49,722 nucleotides of DNA from Entrophospora sp. SA101 (lineage: Eukaryota; Glomeromycota; Glomeromycetes; Entrophosporales; Entrophosporaceae), in contig CAUDNR010004090.1 in assembly GCA_958430865.1 (NCBI GenBank), positions 58,933 through 108,654 on the forward strand. Direction: 5' to 3'. The notes beneath the pieces were generated by a model, which did no database searches, was not told the origin of the DNA, and worked only from the letters and a program-made list of their open reading frames with translations. Shown in pieces: positions 37,769 to 49,361 of this stretch. The stretch's first letter is position 1. Each line of letters starts with the position of its first letter. A program made the translations under genes and the position numbers.

Positions 37769-37860
37769 ACCAGTGCACAAAATTCTTTGTGGTGAAGATC
37801 GGTAGATTTCCGATAGCTTTGAAAAATTCCGGCAAATTAGAGTACCTTTTGTGCACTGGT
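37769..37860. mobile_element. Short MITE, 92 bp
   Basis: Perfect 14-bp terminal inverted repeats accagtgcacaaaa / ttttgtgcactggt enclose a 64-bp core with no ORF. No clear target duplication is seen. Confidence 0.75.
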
Positions 37861-37934
37861 CAAGCTAAAACGTTTTCTTAGCAAGAGTTTTTTTCATACA
37901 GAGTCGCCTCTATTAAAGATCAAATATTATAATG

Positions 37935-39137
37935 TCACTCACTACACGCTTGTCACCAAGTATATCTTTAATTGATTTCAATAATTCTTCATATTGTTTA
38001 ACTTCATTTTCAATCCTTCTTTTGTGATATAATTAAGGTTTTATCATCATATTCTTGAAGTTGTGAGACGATATATTCATTAATTGGGTCAGTCATAAGC
38101 AACACTTTATATCCCCTCTTCTTAAGAATTTCAACAAATGGTGAATCTTCTACAGCTTTGTGATTTCACCAGCAATATAATATATTGCATTTTGCTTTTC
38201 AAGCATTCTTGCAACGTAATATTTTAATGATGTCAATTCTTCACAGATTCTGTTGAATAATAACAAATGCCAGGTTTAAGGTTTTTAACAATGCTCCTTA
38301 CAAGCTAAGATATCCGGCAATAAATCTTCACAGTCATCCATAATGAATGCACGTATTACATAAATTTTAATGTTGATATGCTTCTTTTTAGTTTCAACAA
38401 ATCAAAAAGTACACGTCTTGATACAAAAATAATTGCACGAAATTCAAGCTGTCCTTCAGCCGAGAAATGTTTAACAGCCAAATGATCTTCCCGATCGTTA
38501 CTGAGTGATTTGTAGAAAAAACATATTCTTCATTTTCAATATCATCAAGACTACGAATCCAATTGGTTTAATTTTGTTAAGCTCTTCAATCAACTCTTTG
38601 ATTTTCTTGGATGACTTTACTCTCTCTTTTTTTCTATCGTTTTAACTTCTTCAATCCTTGTCTTTGTTTCTTCATATTCGTCTCCCAATTTCACTTCTGC
38701 TTTCTCTTTTTTCTATTCGGTTTGTGCACAACAAGTTAACCGATAAATTCAGAATGTTTTTTAACAATTCTTTTATTTCTTTTTCCCCCTCAAGATATTC
38801 GAGTTGATATTCCTTAAGGAAGATACTGATTTCAGAACCATGTTCAAGAGGTGGGTTGATTGTATCGAGTGCAATGGTGAATGAACCAGTAGCAGCAGAC
38901 TCCCAAATATGTTGTTCATCATCATTGTGCTTTGTGATTACTTGAACTCGGTCAGCAACCAAATAAAAAGAATAAAAATCCACATCAAATTGACCAATCA
39001 TAGATATATCAGCTCCAGATTGAAGAGCCTTCATGGACGATTTAGTGCTTAATCGATCAGTTATACCAAAATTATTTACAAGGTTAGTGATAATGGTATT
39101 TGAAATTAATGGAAAATAAAAGCCAATTTTACACATT
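37935..39137 (-). pseudogene. HSP90 chaperone copy, heavily decayed
   Basis: The minus strand shows HSP90 N-terminal domain pieces ([44 protein letters not shown]) and a charged-linker region. Scattered middle and C-terminal pieces follow in several frames, for example the region of IYYIAGEITK and, near the end, EELLKSIKDILGDKRV. Frameshifts, in-frame stops and deletions shorten it to ~1.2 kb, against ~2.1 kb expected for the family. GVGFYS of the ATP lid is changed to DVDFYS. No introns are evident, so it may be a retrocopy, though no poly-A tail is seen. It is a relic of a highly expressed host gene. Confidence 0.85.
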
Positions 39138-40026
39138 CACGATATAATTTGATTGATATAGGAAACAAAAAATAAAAAAGCAGTTTGAATATTATTAAAG
39201 TGTTGGAATTAGCAAGTTTTCTTTTTGGTTTTTAAAAGTATGTAAAGCAGTGTATAAAATTCAATGTGCGAAATGTGCGGGTGTAACATCGTACATTAGT
39301 AGTTTTCTGCAGATAGTTTCTAAAATTGTAGAAATCTGCATTAGTTACACACTGAAATTTATACACTGTATGTAAAGAGAGAAGTTTGAAAATTTTGAGA
39401 CTTTTCATGATTGTACAAAAGGTAATCAGAGAAATAAATTTTTTTAAGTAGTACATGTACCAAGAATAATCACAAGTGAGGAATTAGTCGAACCCAGAGC
39501 CTGTCTCAAAAAGTGATGATTATTCCTATACTTTGACCTTGCTAAATTCACACTAATGCTAGTGTTACTGCTAATCGCAAAACTCTGAACTTAAATATTA
39601 ATGATTACACAATCCTTTTACTTGGTCAAAAAAGTAACCTCATTTATATATAGTGTTTGTATTGATATTTTCTTAAAAAATTCATTCCTTTTGTTCATTA
39701 ATTAAATTAACAATGAATAGAAAATAAACTAAATAAAATATAAAACAGAAAAACTTAACATCAGCTAATAATATCGTGGCCATATATAATTAAATGCTTT
39801 CATTTTATAATGCATTACTAAAAAGTTGATGTGGTAGATGCATCTGCATGAATTTCTTTAATGTTCGGTTCTATTTACCAACATATGTTTTTACATCATA
39901 AAAATCTTTTGTATTTAATAAACCTTTATTTTCATTGAATTCATTTTAATAAAAAACTAAAAAACAGTCAATCATATAAATTAAATCAGAAAATATAAAA
40001 GTAAATTGACATTGTATTTATTATTT
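39138..40026. other. Intergenic between HSP90 relic and BTB gene
   Basis: The only coding trace is the BTB remnant at 39815-39945. ORFs at 39232-39456 and elsewhere lack motifs. Confidence 0.45.
39815..39945 (-). pseudogene. BTB first-exon remnant
   Basis: The minus strand is clearly similar at DNA level to the first exon of the BTB gene at 41517-41273: aacatatgtttttacatcat and ttctttaatg..cggttcta match its VKIYVG and IKEVHAHA codons. It is shortened and out of frame. Confidence 0.7.
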
Positions 40027-41517
40027 CTATTTTTTTTCAATTATTTGAAAAACTTCTAATTCATCAAATTTACTACCATCTACTATATTAATGTCACCAT
40101 AAGTCTCCGGGTTACTATTGATACTACCATCTGATTCAAATTGAACATGGCCAAAATAACCAAAATCAGGTAAATTACCACAGTAAACTGCATGTTCACT
40201 ATTAATAACATAACTAAATTGAGCAGTATTAACATCATTTCTATTACTTATATTAAATATAAAACTTTCAGTTGTATTCTTATATACACCACCTCCATTC
40301 CAATCAAGTGGATTATAACCACCAACTATCTGCTCTGAATTTTGTATTTTGCCAACTACAAGGGTTTTGTTGATATTATCACATTTTTGATGGAATATAT
40401 CAGCATCTAACCCATCTCTACTACTACAATATAGAAGTTTGAATTTATATTTGACTTCTCTGAATGAACTATATGGTGGACTTTTTCTATCAATCCAACT
40501 AGCAAAAAGCAAAGTAAGTTTTTGATTGATTGTCAATGATTCAAGTGTTGAATTCAATTTTAAAATTCTTGATGGCAATAAATTTATAGTGTGCTGTCTA
40601 TCAGGAAATATATGATATTGTGAAAGAGATTTCCATAAAGTTCTAGGAAAAAGCATTTGATATGGTTCAATTTTATCAAAAAAATCATCTTTAGAAATAT
40701 CCTGAAATCTTATTAGAGGAAGGAATTCTTTTAAAGTATTGCCCAAATCAACAAAATTTTGAGATGGCCAGTCTTCAACATTGATATTATTATTAATTTT
40801 TGGATGTTTTGCTAATCCCCATTTAAGAATATTTTCCCAGATAACCATCTCATTAACAAAAAAATCTTCTCTTTTGAGAATGTCTAATAGAATTGGTTTT
40901 TCCAATGATTTAAATTCACTTGACTCAATTAATTTTTCACTATATTCACCAAATTTTTCTAAATAGATGTTTTTAAATTCCTTAAAATTTTCATTGGCAT
41001 AAATTAATTGTAAAATTTTAATTGGATTTTCTTCTATATAATCTTCATAATTTTCAACAAAGTATTTCATCATATATTCATAAAGTGACTCAATACCAAG
41101 TTCATCTGCTGCAATTAATAGTTCTAATACTTCAGCTCCAGAATAATTTTCAATTTCAATCTTACATGTGTATAAAAATCTTACAAAATAAATTATTAAA
41201 CAGATTATTATCATTACTATATATTCAGTAATAATAATAAATAAACAAATAAATTAAATAATTTGAACCTACTTGAGGATAAGGTTGAAACATTTTTCAT
41301 TAATGTTAACTTTCTTAATAATATAATAACCATTTTCTTTTGTTGCATCACTTAATGCATTGTTAAAAAATGGACAATGAGCTGATATAATAGATGCATG
41401 TGCATGAACTTCTTTAATGCTTGGCTTTATGCCAACATATATTTTTACATCATAAAAATTTTCTGTATTTAATAATCTTTCATTTTCGTTAAAATATTTT
41501 TCAAATAAAGAATCCAT
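40027..41517 (-). CDS. BTB-BACK-TLDc domain protein A
   Basis: Likely substrate adaptor of a cullin-3-type ubiquitin ligase, cytoplasmic; TLDc is linked to oxidative-stress and V-ATPase functions in other eukaryotes. Exons 41517-41273 and 41179-40027 (GT-AG, phase 2) give 465 residues. BTB occupies ~20-115 (NFYDVKIYVGIKPSIKEVHA, HASIISAHCPFFNNAL, then KFLYTCKIEIENY and ELLIAADELGIESL). BACK spans ~120-230 (NPIKILQLIYAN, WENILKWGLAKHP, LIRFQDISKDDF). TLDc spans ~290-465 (FASWIDRKSPPYSSFREVKY, DADIFHQKCDNI, LVVGKIQ, VGGYNPLDWNG, ESFIFNI, FEVFQI-like end). The intron position and phase are shared with the two paralogues nearby. It appears intact. Confidence 0.93.
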
Positions 41518-42010
41518 TTTTATTTTTTTTTCAAAAATTTGTTTGGTGAGAATAATTCGACTACGTCATACATATATTTGGTTATGTCCAAGTCGCATGA
41601 TCAAATAAATATACGTAAAGATCATCGTTATCATTTCATATTAAAAATATACAAAAATAGCTTCTTTTAAAACCATTTTATCAACTATGTATTCAATCTT
41701 TGACGGAATAGATGAATGAGCATGAAATTCTATGATGTTTGACTCTTCACCAACATTAATTTTTACATCATAGTTAAATCCCGAACTCAATAAATTTTCA
41801 AAATCATTATAGTATTATATTTATTTTTAAATTTTTTTTTTTTTTTTTTGAGAAGGAAAAAAAAATTTAAACAATAAAAACAATAAAATGCAAAAATGTG
41901 ACAATTATTTATTAAAAAAAATGTATGTGTGCGCAACTTTAAGATTTTTGAATTATTATTATATTAAAAATATTTATATACACAATAATTAATTATTCTA
42001 ATATGTATGT
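41518..42010. other. Spacer between BTB genes A and B with a BTB remnant
   Basis: Holds the BTB remnant at 41655-41815, a poly-T tract at ~41830-41851 and the 3' flank of gene B. No other coding. Confidence 0.5.
41655..41815 (-). pseudogene. BTB first-exon remnant
   Basis: The minus strand reads NFDYEIKIN-like, VGEESN, then EFHAHSSIPSKIEY, which matches the centre of a BTB domain. It is cut off on both sides and lacks the second exon. Confidence 0.7.
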
Positions 42011-43689
42011 TTAAAGACATTTTATTAATTCATACACTTCAAATTCTTCTATTTCTATCAAATGAACTCTTTTACCACTATTTCTAAGATTTAAGTTATT
42101 TTCATAAGAGTTCCAACGATAAGAATAATAACAGTAAGGTTTGCTATTAAGACTGATACGTAATTCTAGATCAGAAAAATCAATTAATTTTTCATGAAAC
42201 GTTAGTTTATTTGATGTAATATGAATGTTTTTTGCACTATGATAAATTGCATTTTTAGAATCAATAACCCTACTTATTATTGTACTAGTTGATTGGTTTT
42301 CATCAATTTTAAAAATAAAACTTTTATCAGTTTGAATTGGATATTCTTCATGCGGTGACTTTTCTTTTATATGCCAACCAACTGGATTATAGCCACCAAC
42401 TAATTCATCTGCTTCTTTTAATTTCATGATGGCCACTGTTTGTTTAACATTATAACATTTTTCCTCAAAAACAGACCTAGAAAACCCATTCTGTGTTCCA
42501 CTAAGAATTAATTTAAATTTATATGGCAAATTATCTTTATCATACGGAATATATTCCTTTTCTTTTTCATCTATCCAATTAGAAATTAAGGCTTTCATTT
42601 GCAAACTTAATAATTTGCCTTTTCCTATCCTTGGATTTTTTTGTAGTATCAATGTTGGCCGCCATTCGTTACTAAAATAACAATGACTAAGAATATTAAA
42701 TACTTGCTTGTCTATGACTCTTTCATAAGGTTTGATTCTATTGTAAAAATCACTTGGAGAAATTTGGTTGAATCTAATTAATCGTATAACATCTTTCAGT
42801 AAATCCTTTAAGCTTTTGATGTCATTTTCATTCCACTCTAAAATATTTTCTCCTTCTTCCTCTTCATCTTCCAAATTTTTAATTTGACCCATTCCCCATT
42901 GAATAACTCTATCCCAAATATAAATTTCTTCTATTATTAAATCATCCCTCTCTAATAAAGCCATGAGCATAAATTTATTAATTTCATTGAAATCTTCGGT
43001 TTTCAAAAATAACTCTGGGTTCTCGCTAATTAATTCTTTAAAATATTCTTGAAGTAAGATGAATGATTGATGCCTAGATGAAATTTCATAAATGTAAATT
43101 AAATTTTGTTGTATCCAATTTTTTTCTTTTATAATTATATAATTTTGTAAATCATCGATTAATTCATTAAAATCCAACTCATCGCATGCCTCAAGTAGTT
43201 CAACAATATCAATAATATTCAAATTGTCAATATTAATTATTCCATTATAAATATATCTTTAAAAAACAAAAATTTTTTTTTTTGGAAAGTTAATGTTAAT
43301 TGTTATTTAATCGATTAATTATTAAAACCAATCAAGTTGAATCAAGCTTACGTTAAAAGAACTTCAAATACTTTTGGTGAAATGTTTTTTTTTTCAAATA
43401 AAATAATGCCTTCCTCTGATTTTTTTATCCAATTATTTGATAGGGCAATTTTAAAATATGGAGACCTTGATTTTAAGATTGTAGAATGTGCTTTAAATAT
43501 TTTGACATCTTCCTCATCTATTCCAACTTTAATCTCTACATCACAAAAATCTGATTCATCTTTTAATAAATTCGTTAAATCGTTTATAAGTTTACTAATA
43601 AATTTTAATGGTATGGCGTCTTCTTTAGAATTTATAAGATCATTCAAGAATATTTGCACTTTTTCTAAAGATGAAAAACTATTAGACAT
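42011..43689 (-). CDS. BTB-BACK-TLDc domain protein B
   Basis: Exons 43689-43352 and 43256-42011, joined at the same phase-2 position as genes A and C, give 527 residues. A ~45-residue N-terminal extension (EKVQIFLNDLINSKEDAIPL) precedes BTB (SDFCDVEIKVGIDEEDVKIF, KAHSTILKSRSPYFKIAL, TYIYNGIINIDN). The BACK region has YDRVIQWGMGQ-like codons (IWDRVIQWGMGQI) with an acidic EDEEEEGE insert, then LIRFNQISPSDFYNRI. TLDc follows: ISNWIDEKEKEYIPYDK, YKFKLILSGTQNGFSRSVFE, ADELVGGYNPVGWH, KSFIFKI, and ends EFEVYELIKCL. It is the most diverged of the three. It is intact and transcribed away from gene C, with ~125 bp between their start codons. Confidence 0.93.
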
Positions 43690-43813
43690 TTTGAAATATA
43701 TATATATATATATATATTGCTATTAAAAATTTTTTTTTTTTTAATAAATGGTATGGTAGTACAATTTATAATTGATATAGTAACACGAAATTTGCGTATA
43801 TTAATTATGAAAG
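43690..43813. promoter_or_regulatory. Bidirectional promoter between BTB genes B and C
   Basis: Only 124 bp separate the divergent start codons. The stretch holds a (TA)n tract (43697-43717), which can act as a TATA element in either direction, and a poly-T run. This is position-based inference. Confidence 0.5.
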
Positions 43814-44080
43814 ATGGACTCAACATTATTATCGGGTTACTTTAGCGAACATGAAGAATTAATGAATTCAAAAGAGAATTGTGATGTGCAAATATATGTT
43901 GGTGAAGAACCAAACACTATAGAAATTTATGCACACTCATTTATTCTTTTTGCTCATTGTCGGTCCTTCAAAAATATTTTGTCCACTGCACAAAAAGAAA
44001 ATGGGTATTTTATTGTTAAGTTACCAAATATTAATCCACCTGAATTTTTTAAATGTATTCTAACGTAAGTTTATTAAATT

Positions 44081-44114
<34 letters not shown>

Positions 44115-45292
44115 ATTAATCGAATATTCATTGTATTAATTAATATTAATTTTATTTATGTAATATTGACTTTATTTTTAAAAGATATTTATATACTTGC
44201 AAAATAGAATTAAACAATTATAATGGAATTGATATATTGAACATATCAATCATAGCTGATAGATTTGGTCTTGAGTCATTTTGCAAATCTATAGAAGTTC
44301 AATTTATTAAAAATATTGATAAATATGTGCAAGAAAATCCAATCGAAATTTTACAATTAATTTATGAATATGAAAAGTTTCAAGGAATTAAAGATCATTG
44401 TTTAAAATCAGTTTGTAATAGCGGCAACAAATTATTTAAGTTGAATGGGTTTAATTCATTGGAAAAAAAAATCTTATTGGCAATTTTTGAAAGAAATGAT
44501 TTGCTTGTTAGTGAAATAGATATATGGAAAAGAGTTCTTGATTGGGGATTAGCACAACATCCAGAAATCATCAATAATAATAATTATGAAGATTGGTCAT
44601 CACAAAATTTTGTTGATTTAGGAAAGACAATAAGAGAATTTATTCCTTTAATTAGATTCCAGGACATTGCTAACAAAGATTTTCGACAAGAAATTTTTCC
44701 ATTACAAAAAGTTTTCCCTGAGGCTCTCTGGAATAATCTTTTACTTTATTATATAGATCCTAATAATGAATCAACTTCAAATTTATTACCTTCAAGAAAT
44801 TTAATTACTATAAGTGAAGATGGTAGAACTCGTCTTGCAAGTTGGATTGATAGAAAAAATCCACCATATACTTCATTCAGGGAAGTCAAATATGATTTTA
44901 AACTTTTATATGCTAGTAGCAAAGATGGTTTAAGTGCAAATATATTTCATCAAAAATGTGATAATATTAGCAAAACACTTGTAATTGGTAAAATACAAAA
45001 TCCAGAGCAATTAGTTGGTGGTTATAATCCATTTGATTGGAGTGGATGTAGACATAAAGGTACAACTGAAAGTTTTATTTTTAGTAGTACAAAATATAGT
45101 TATGTTAGAAATCTAAACAACATAAAGAATGCAATTTATTGTAATCCTTCTCATTTGCCCACTTTTGGTGACAAGGATTGTCCTGATATTAAATTTAAAA
45201 CAGATGGCAGTATTTATAGTTTTCCAACCTCTTATAATAGTATCGATATAGTAAAATGTAGTAATTTGATGAGTTACAAGTTTTTCAAATAA
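43814..45292 (+). CDS. BTB-BACK-TLDc domain protein C
   Basis: Exons 43814-44064 and 44185-45292 (GT-AG, phase 2) give 452 residues. BTB: NCDVQIYVGEEPNTIEIYAH, SFILFAHCRSFKNIL, TYLYTCKIELNNYNGIDI. BACK: NPIEILQLIYEYEKF, WKRVLDWGLAQHPEIINN, IPLIRFQDIANKDF. TLDc: LASWIDRKNPPYTSFREVKY, SANIFHQKCDNI, LVIGKIQ, LVGGYNPFDWSG, ESFIFSS. It resembles gene A far more than gene B (shared HQKCDNI, KTLVxGKIQ, WSSQNFVDLG). The C-terminus stops after LMSYKFFK without the acidic F-E-V-F-Q-I ending of gene A. A second ATG at 43807 is out of frame. Confidence 0.93.
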
Positions 45293-48200
45293 TTAATAAA
45301 AACTAAATGGATAAACATAAAAGTGAAGTTATTATTATTGTTATTTTGCTAAATAAAATAAAATAAGACAAAAATTGTTAGCTTTATTTTATTTTTTGAT
45401 CTTTATAATCTTTATTTATTAGAAAATATCTATAATTTTTTAAAAAAAGCAATAAATAAAGACATAAATTCTACATTTCCAAAAGAGAATTGTATGTGTT
45501 GGTGCAGAGTATACTATTTATTATTCATTCAAATACACAAAAAGAAATTTTATAAAATGCTAAATATTAATATTATTAAATTATCATTCTTTATAACTTG
45601 TTAAATGATTATATATATTAGCAGTTTTTACATATAAGATAAATAGGACAATTAATCCAAATATATAGATTAGGTAAGTACCCGATTGCCACCAAAGCAA
45701 CTTACCTTCGATAATTACATTCGGGACTATTTGGATCTGATAATTTTTCAGCAATTCTTTTATGTCCCCTAACACGATGATGTCAGCATTGGCAAATATT
45801 AAAAGCTCTCGCGAAACACCAATTTGGTAATGCTAAATAAATTTCTTTTTCTAAATAAAATTACCCAAACCGGATAATTTTAAATTAAAAATCAGATGGA
45901 GCATTAGTCAATAGTTGATTTTCTGTATCTAAAAGAGAAACTTGTATTGTTGTGATAAAATCGTTATTGAAAACGTAAGGCTGTTAAACAAGCTGCTCGA
46001 GTTAATTTGTAAAGCGAGTCAAATAAATATAGACGATTGAATAAAATGAACTTTATAGAAGCCTTAGATCTTTGTAAAACAGCCATATTTACTTATTTAC
46101 AGTTATCTGGTACCATTAAGCATGCTTGGAGATTCGCTGAAGCTTTCCAGGTACAGTAAAGTAATTTGTAAATTAATTAATTGACAAGCACCGAGTTACT
46201 GTAATTAACTGACCAGAATATCCTAAAAGCTAAGCCATCATCAGCAATACGCGTTAAATAAGCGGCATTAACCTTGCAATATTTTTACACCGTCATAGAT
46301 TTTTCGTTTAATTTCGAGATTGGCGACGAGTCACCTGGATTGTTTTTCAGGCACTATACTACGCATTTACAATTTTTGATATTAATAACTAGAAATGGCA
46401 TTCTTTCCTCTTTAGTTATTAGAAAAACCACCAATGTATAATTATGTCGGATTTTGTATTATATTGGATTTTATTAATACGTAGATTCCATGCTTTTGAA
46501 ATGCTGGTAAGGATTAAAAATTTTACATGCAAATCATTCAGCAGCTATTAACATAGATAGCTATTGGGTAAATAAATAATTATCACAGATTTGATAATTG
46601 TTTTCAAAATCTTAATAAATTAGATTGTAAATTTGCATCATCAAGAATAGAATAAATAAAAGAAAAGGTTGATTATAGTCTGATCCAACTAATTAAATCA
46701 CAAAATTATAACTATTAATCAAACTAATCAAATTTTATCAGATAACTTCAAACGCGATACTTGCAAACAATAATTTATTATTAAATAATAATTTAGATCA
46801 TATATTATTACCAGCATTTAAAAATTTAAAATCTTTAACTGCTGCTGCTACTGCCGGTTTTGCTCCGATTTTTACTAGCAACATTGACAAAATAAAATTT
46901 TTGAAAAATGTCATTTAACAAGAACAAGAAGGTTGGTGTGGAGTCGCGCACAACAATATGCTGTCAGAAATCGAAGTTTTTCTTTTTTATCAAAGAATTT
47001 TGAGATGCGATTAAGTTCGAACGAAATCCAACACAAACATTGGTATTTTGATTAATTGCAAAACATAGTAATAGTAACTTGTCAGGAACTTTATTACAGA
47101 GTTGTGATTTATTTATTTCATTCATTCAATATTCGTCGTACACATTATTATTACTTTATTTCATAAGTGTTAATTAATTTGGGCGTAATTGGTTCATTCA
47201 TAGTAATAGACTGTTTAAAGTTAACTTCCGAAATAATTGAACAAGAAGTATCTAAGGACGTCGATGTGATAAATGATATATATCGACATGTGTAGTATAC
47301 TAGAATTCCATTAGCATGTAATCTAAATTTAAAATGAAATATTTTTAGTTTTCAATATTCTCTCATTACATTCACACTGAATATGCCCATTCTATATCTT
47401 GTTTAAGTTCAGTAATAAAATTTTTTTATAATTTCCAACCAATTTTATCGTAGAATTATGTGACTTTGTATTTACAATTAACAATAAAGTATCCGAAAAA
47501 CTAAATAATTTATTATACTAGTAATTGATAATATATTCCTGAAATGTACATTCGGTATCAATACTAGCTAATACTGTTATCTACCTATTTTAGATCCCTG
47601 TTTAATGCTCAATTTGCTTATTATTTATTTCTCTTCACTGTAGTTGTTGGCCTTCAATCACTTATTATACCGTTTTCCTTTCCCGAACCGGATGCGAAGC
47701 ATCCTAGAATTCTATTGTGCAATGATGTAATTTTTCATAAAATAGACTTTTTCGTGACCAAATGGTGCATTGATCAAGTAGTCTAATAGATTGCTTTGAA
47801 ACCTATAAATAATTATATCCATTATCCCCACTTGTGGACCAATATATATATATATATATTGATTTTACTTTTTACGTTACATTAGAATGCGATTCTTGTG
47901 CCTAAATAGCAATATATATTTTGCTTTGTACGTTGGATTCGAATGCCAGGGTTGAGGCATGTAGTACCGGAATAGTAGTACGTAGTAATGATATCAACCG
48001 GTCGAGGAATTTTAATGTTCATTTCATTACTTAAAAAAAAAACTTACCATTCATCTGTCCCCCCCAAAAAACACACTACTAATAACAAACCATTAGGTAA
48101 TAATCATTATGGTGAACCTTTTGATCATGAAAGGGATTTTGAATGGATTAACAAATAAGGAAAGTGTTATTATCTGACAGTGATATAGAGGTTTCTAATA

Positions 48201-48329
48201 AATTATTTCATCTGATGTTTCAGATAATACTAGTTTACATTTCCAGTTCAAGTTCAATTTCAAATAATAATACAATTATTCAAAAAAATCTATTCAGATC
48301 TTTTAGGTCAATTATCTGATAAAACTACT
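45293..48329. other. Intergenic, no gene recognised
   Basis: AT-rich. A membrane-like open frame (45584-45775, minus) and an exon-like stretch beginning ATG 46046 with ACIFTYLQ-like codons and a CAG|GTACAG donor (~46046-46155, plus) are the only hints of coding. Neither has a recognisable family. Confidence 0.4.
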
Positions 48330-48530
48330 TTAAAGTAAGAATACCTTGCTTTAAAATTGTAGAATGAGCTTTAAAAGTTTCAATTTGGTCCTGGCTTTTC
48401 CGACTCTGATTTCTACATCATAAAAACTAGAATCATATTTTAACAATTCTGTTAAATCATTAACAAGTTTGCTAATATTTTCTTAACGGTAAAGCGTCAT
48501 TGTTGTAATTAACAAGTTTTTTAAATAATA
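48330..48530 (-). pseudogene. BTB first-exon remnant related to gene B
   Basis: The minus strand matches gene B exon 1 (43480-43640) in order and sequence: caagtttgctaat, tttctacatcat and agaatgagctttaaaa correspond to the KLINDL, DVEIKVG and FKAHST codons. Several indels are present and no second exon follows. Confidence 0.65.
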
Positions 48531-49361
48531 TGCTTATATAAAAAATAGATATTCTAAAAAAAATTTATTATTTATATACTGCCCACAGGTAAATCAAAAT
48601 TTATGACCCGATCTGGCTCGTCCAAAGCTCTAGCTGCAAACCAGTCGCCTTTATATAGATAAGCAGTTTATTTAAAAAAATATTTTTAAAAGTAGGATTA
48701 GTAGAATTTTGTAAAATCTTCAATTAGAGAAAGGTAATAACAAAAAAGAAAAACTCACAATTAAGTGAAGTTTAAACTATTAGCATTACATGTTATATGG
48801 ATTATACTGTAGATGCAGTCTGACATTGTTGAAAGTATAGTTACGCATGTTATGCTTATTTTAAAATTTCAACATGTTAGAGAAAATGTTTATTTGATGA
48901 AGAGGAGGTGGTGGTAGCAAGTGATGAAATAGATTGGAAGTATCTCTTCAGAACCAGAAAAATCTCCCTCGAAAAAGGGCACCAGTTTAATCTTTTTTTT
49001 TTACGTATATAAATATGTACTACTTTCGTCAAGTGTTTTGACCTTCTTTAAGGATTTTTACTTTTTCAAATTGTCAAAATGGTCCTTGGTGGAAACTACC
49101 TTTAGTGAATACATCAGTCATAAAAATTTATTTTATTTATTTGTTACAAAAAATATCATAATAACAATCCATTAGATTTTGCCACATGTAGCTTTGGTTT
49201 TTAATGTTTCAAACTTTTCTATATGTAATAACTTTTATTATTATACATAAATGGGTGGATAGTTCAGGTTACGTTGATTCGTGCAATATAATTTTTACCA
49301 TGTGTTTTTTAATAAATAAATTTATACCTTAATAATAAAAAAAAAAAGGTAAAACTAAATA
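48531..49361. other. Intergenic, nothing recognised
   Basis: AT-rich with short A/T tracts. No coding or structured repeat is evident. Confidence 0.45.

Noticed and set aside
45584..45775. Minus-strand ORF with a predicted membrane helix
   Set aside because: Only 63 residues, no homologous family recognised, no clear promoter or splice context. Left as an intergenic note.
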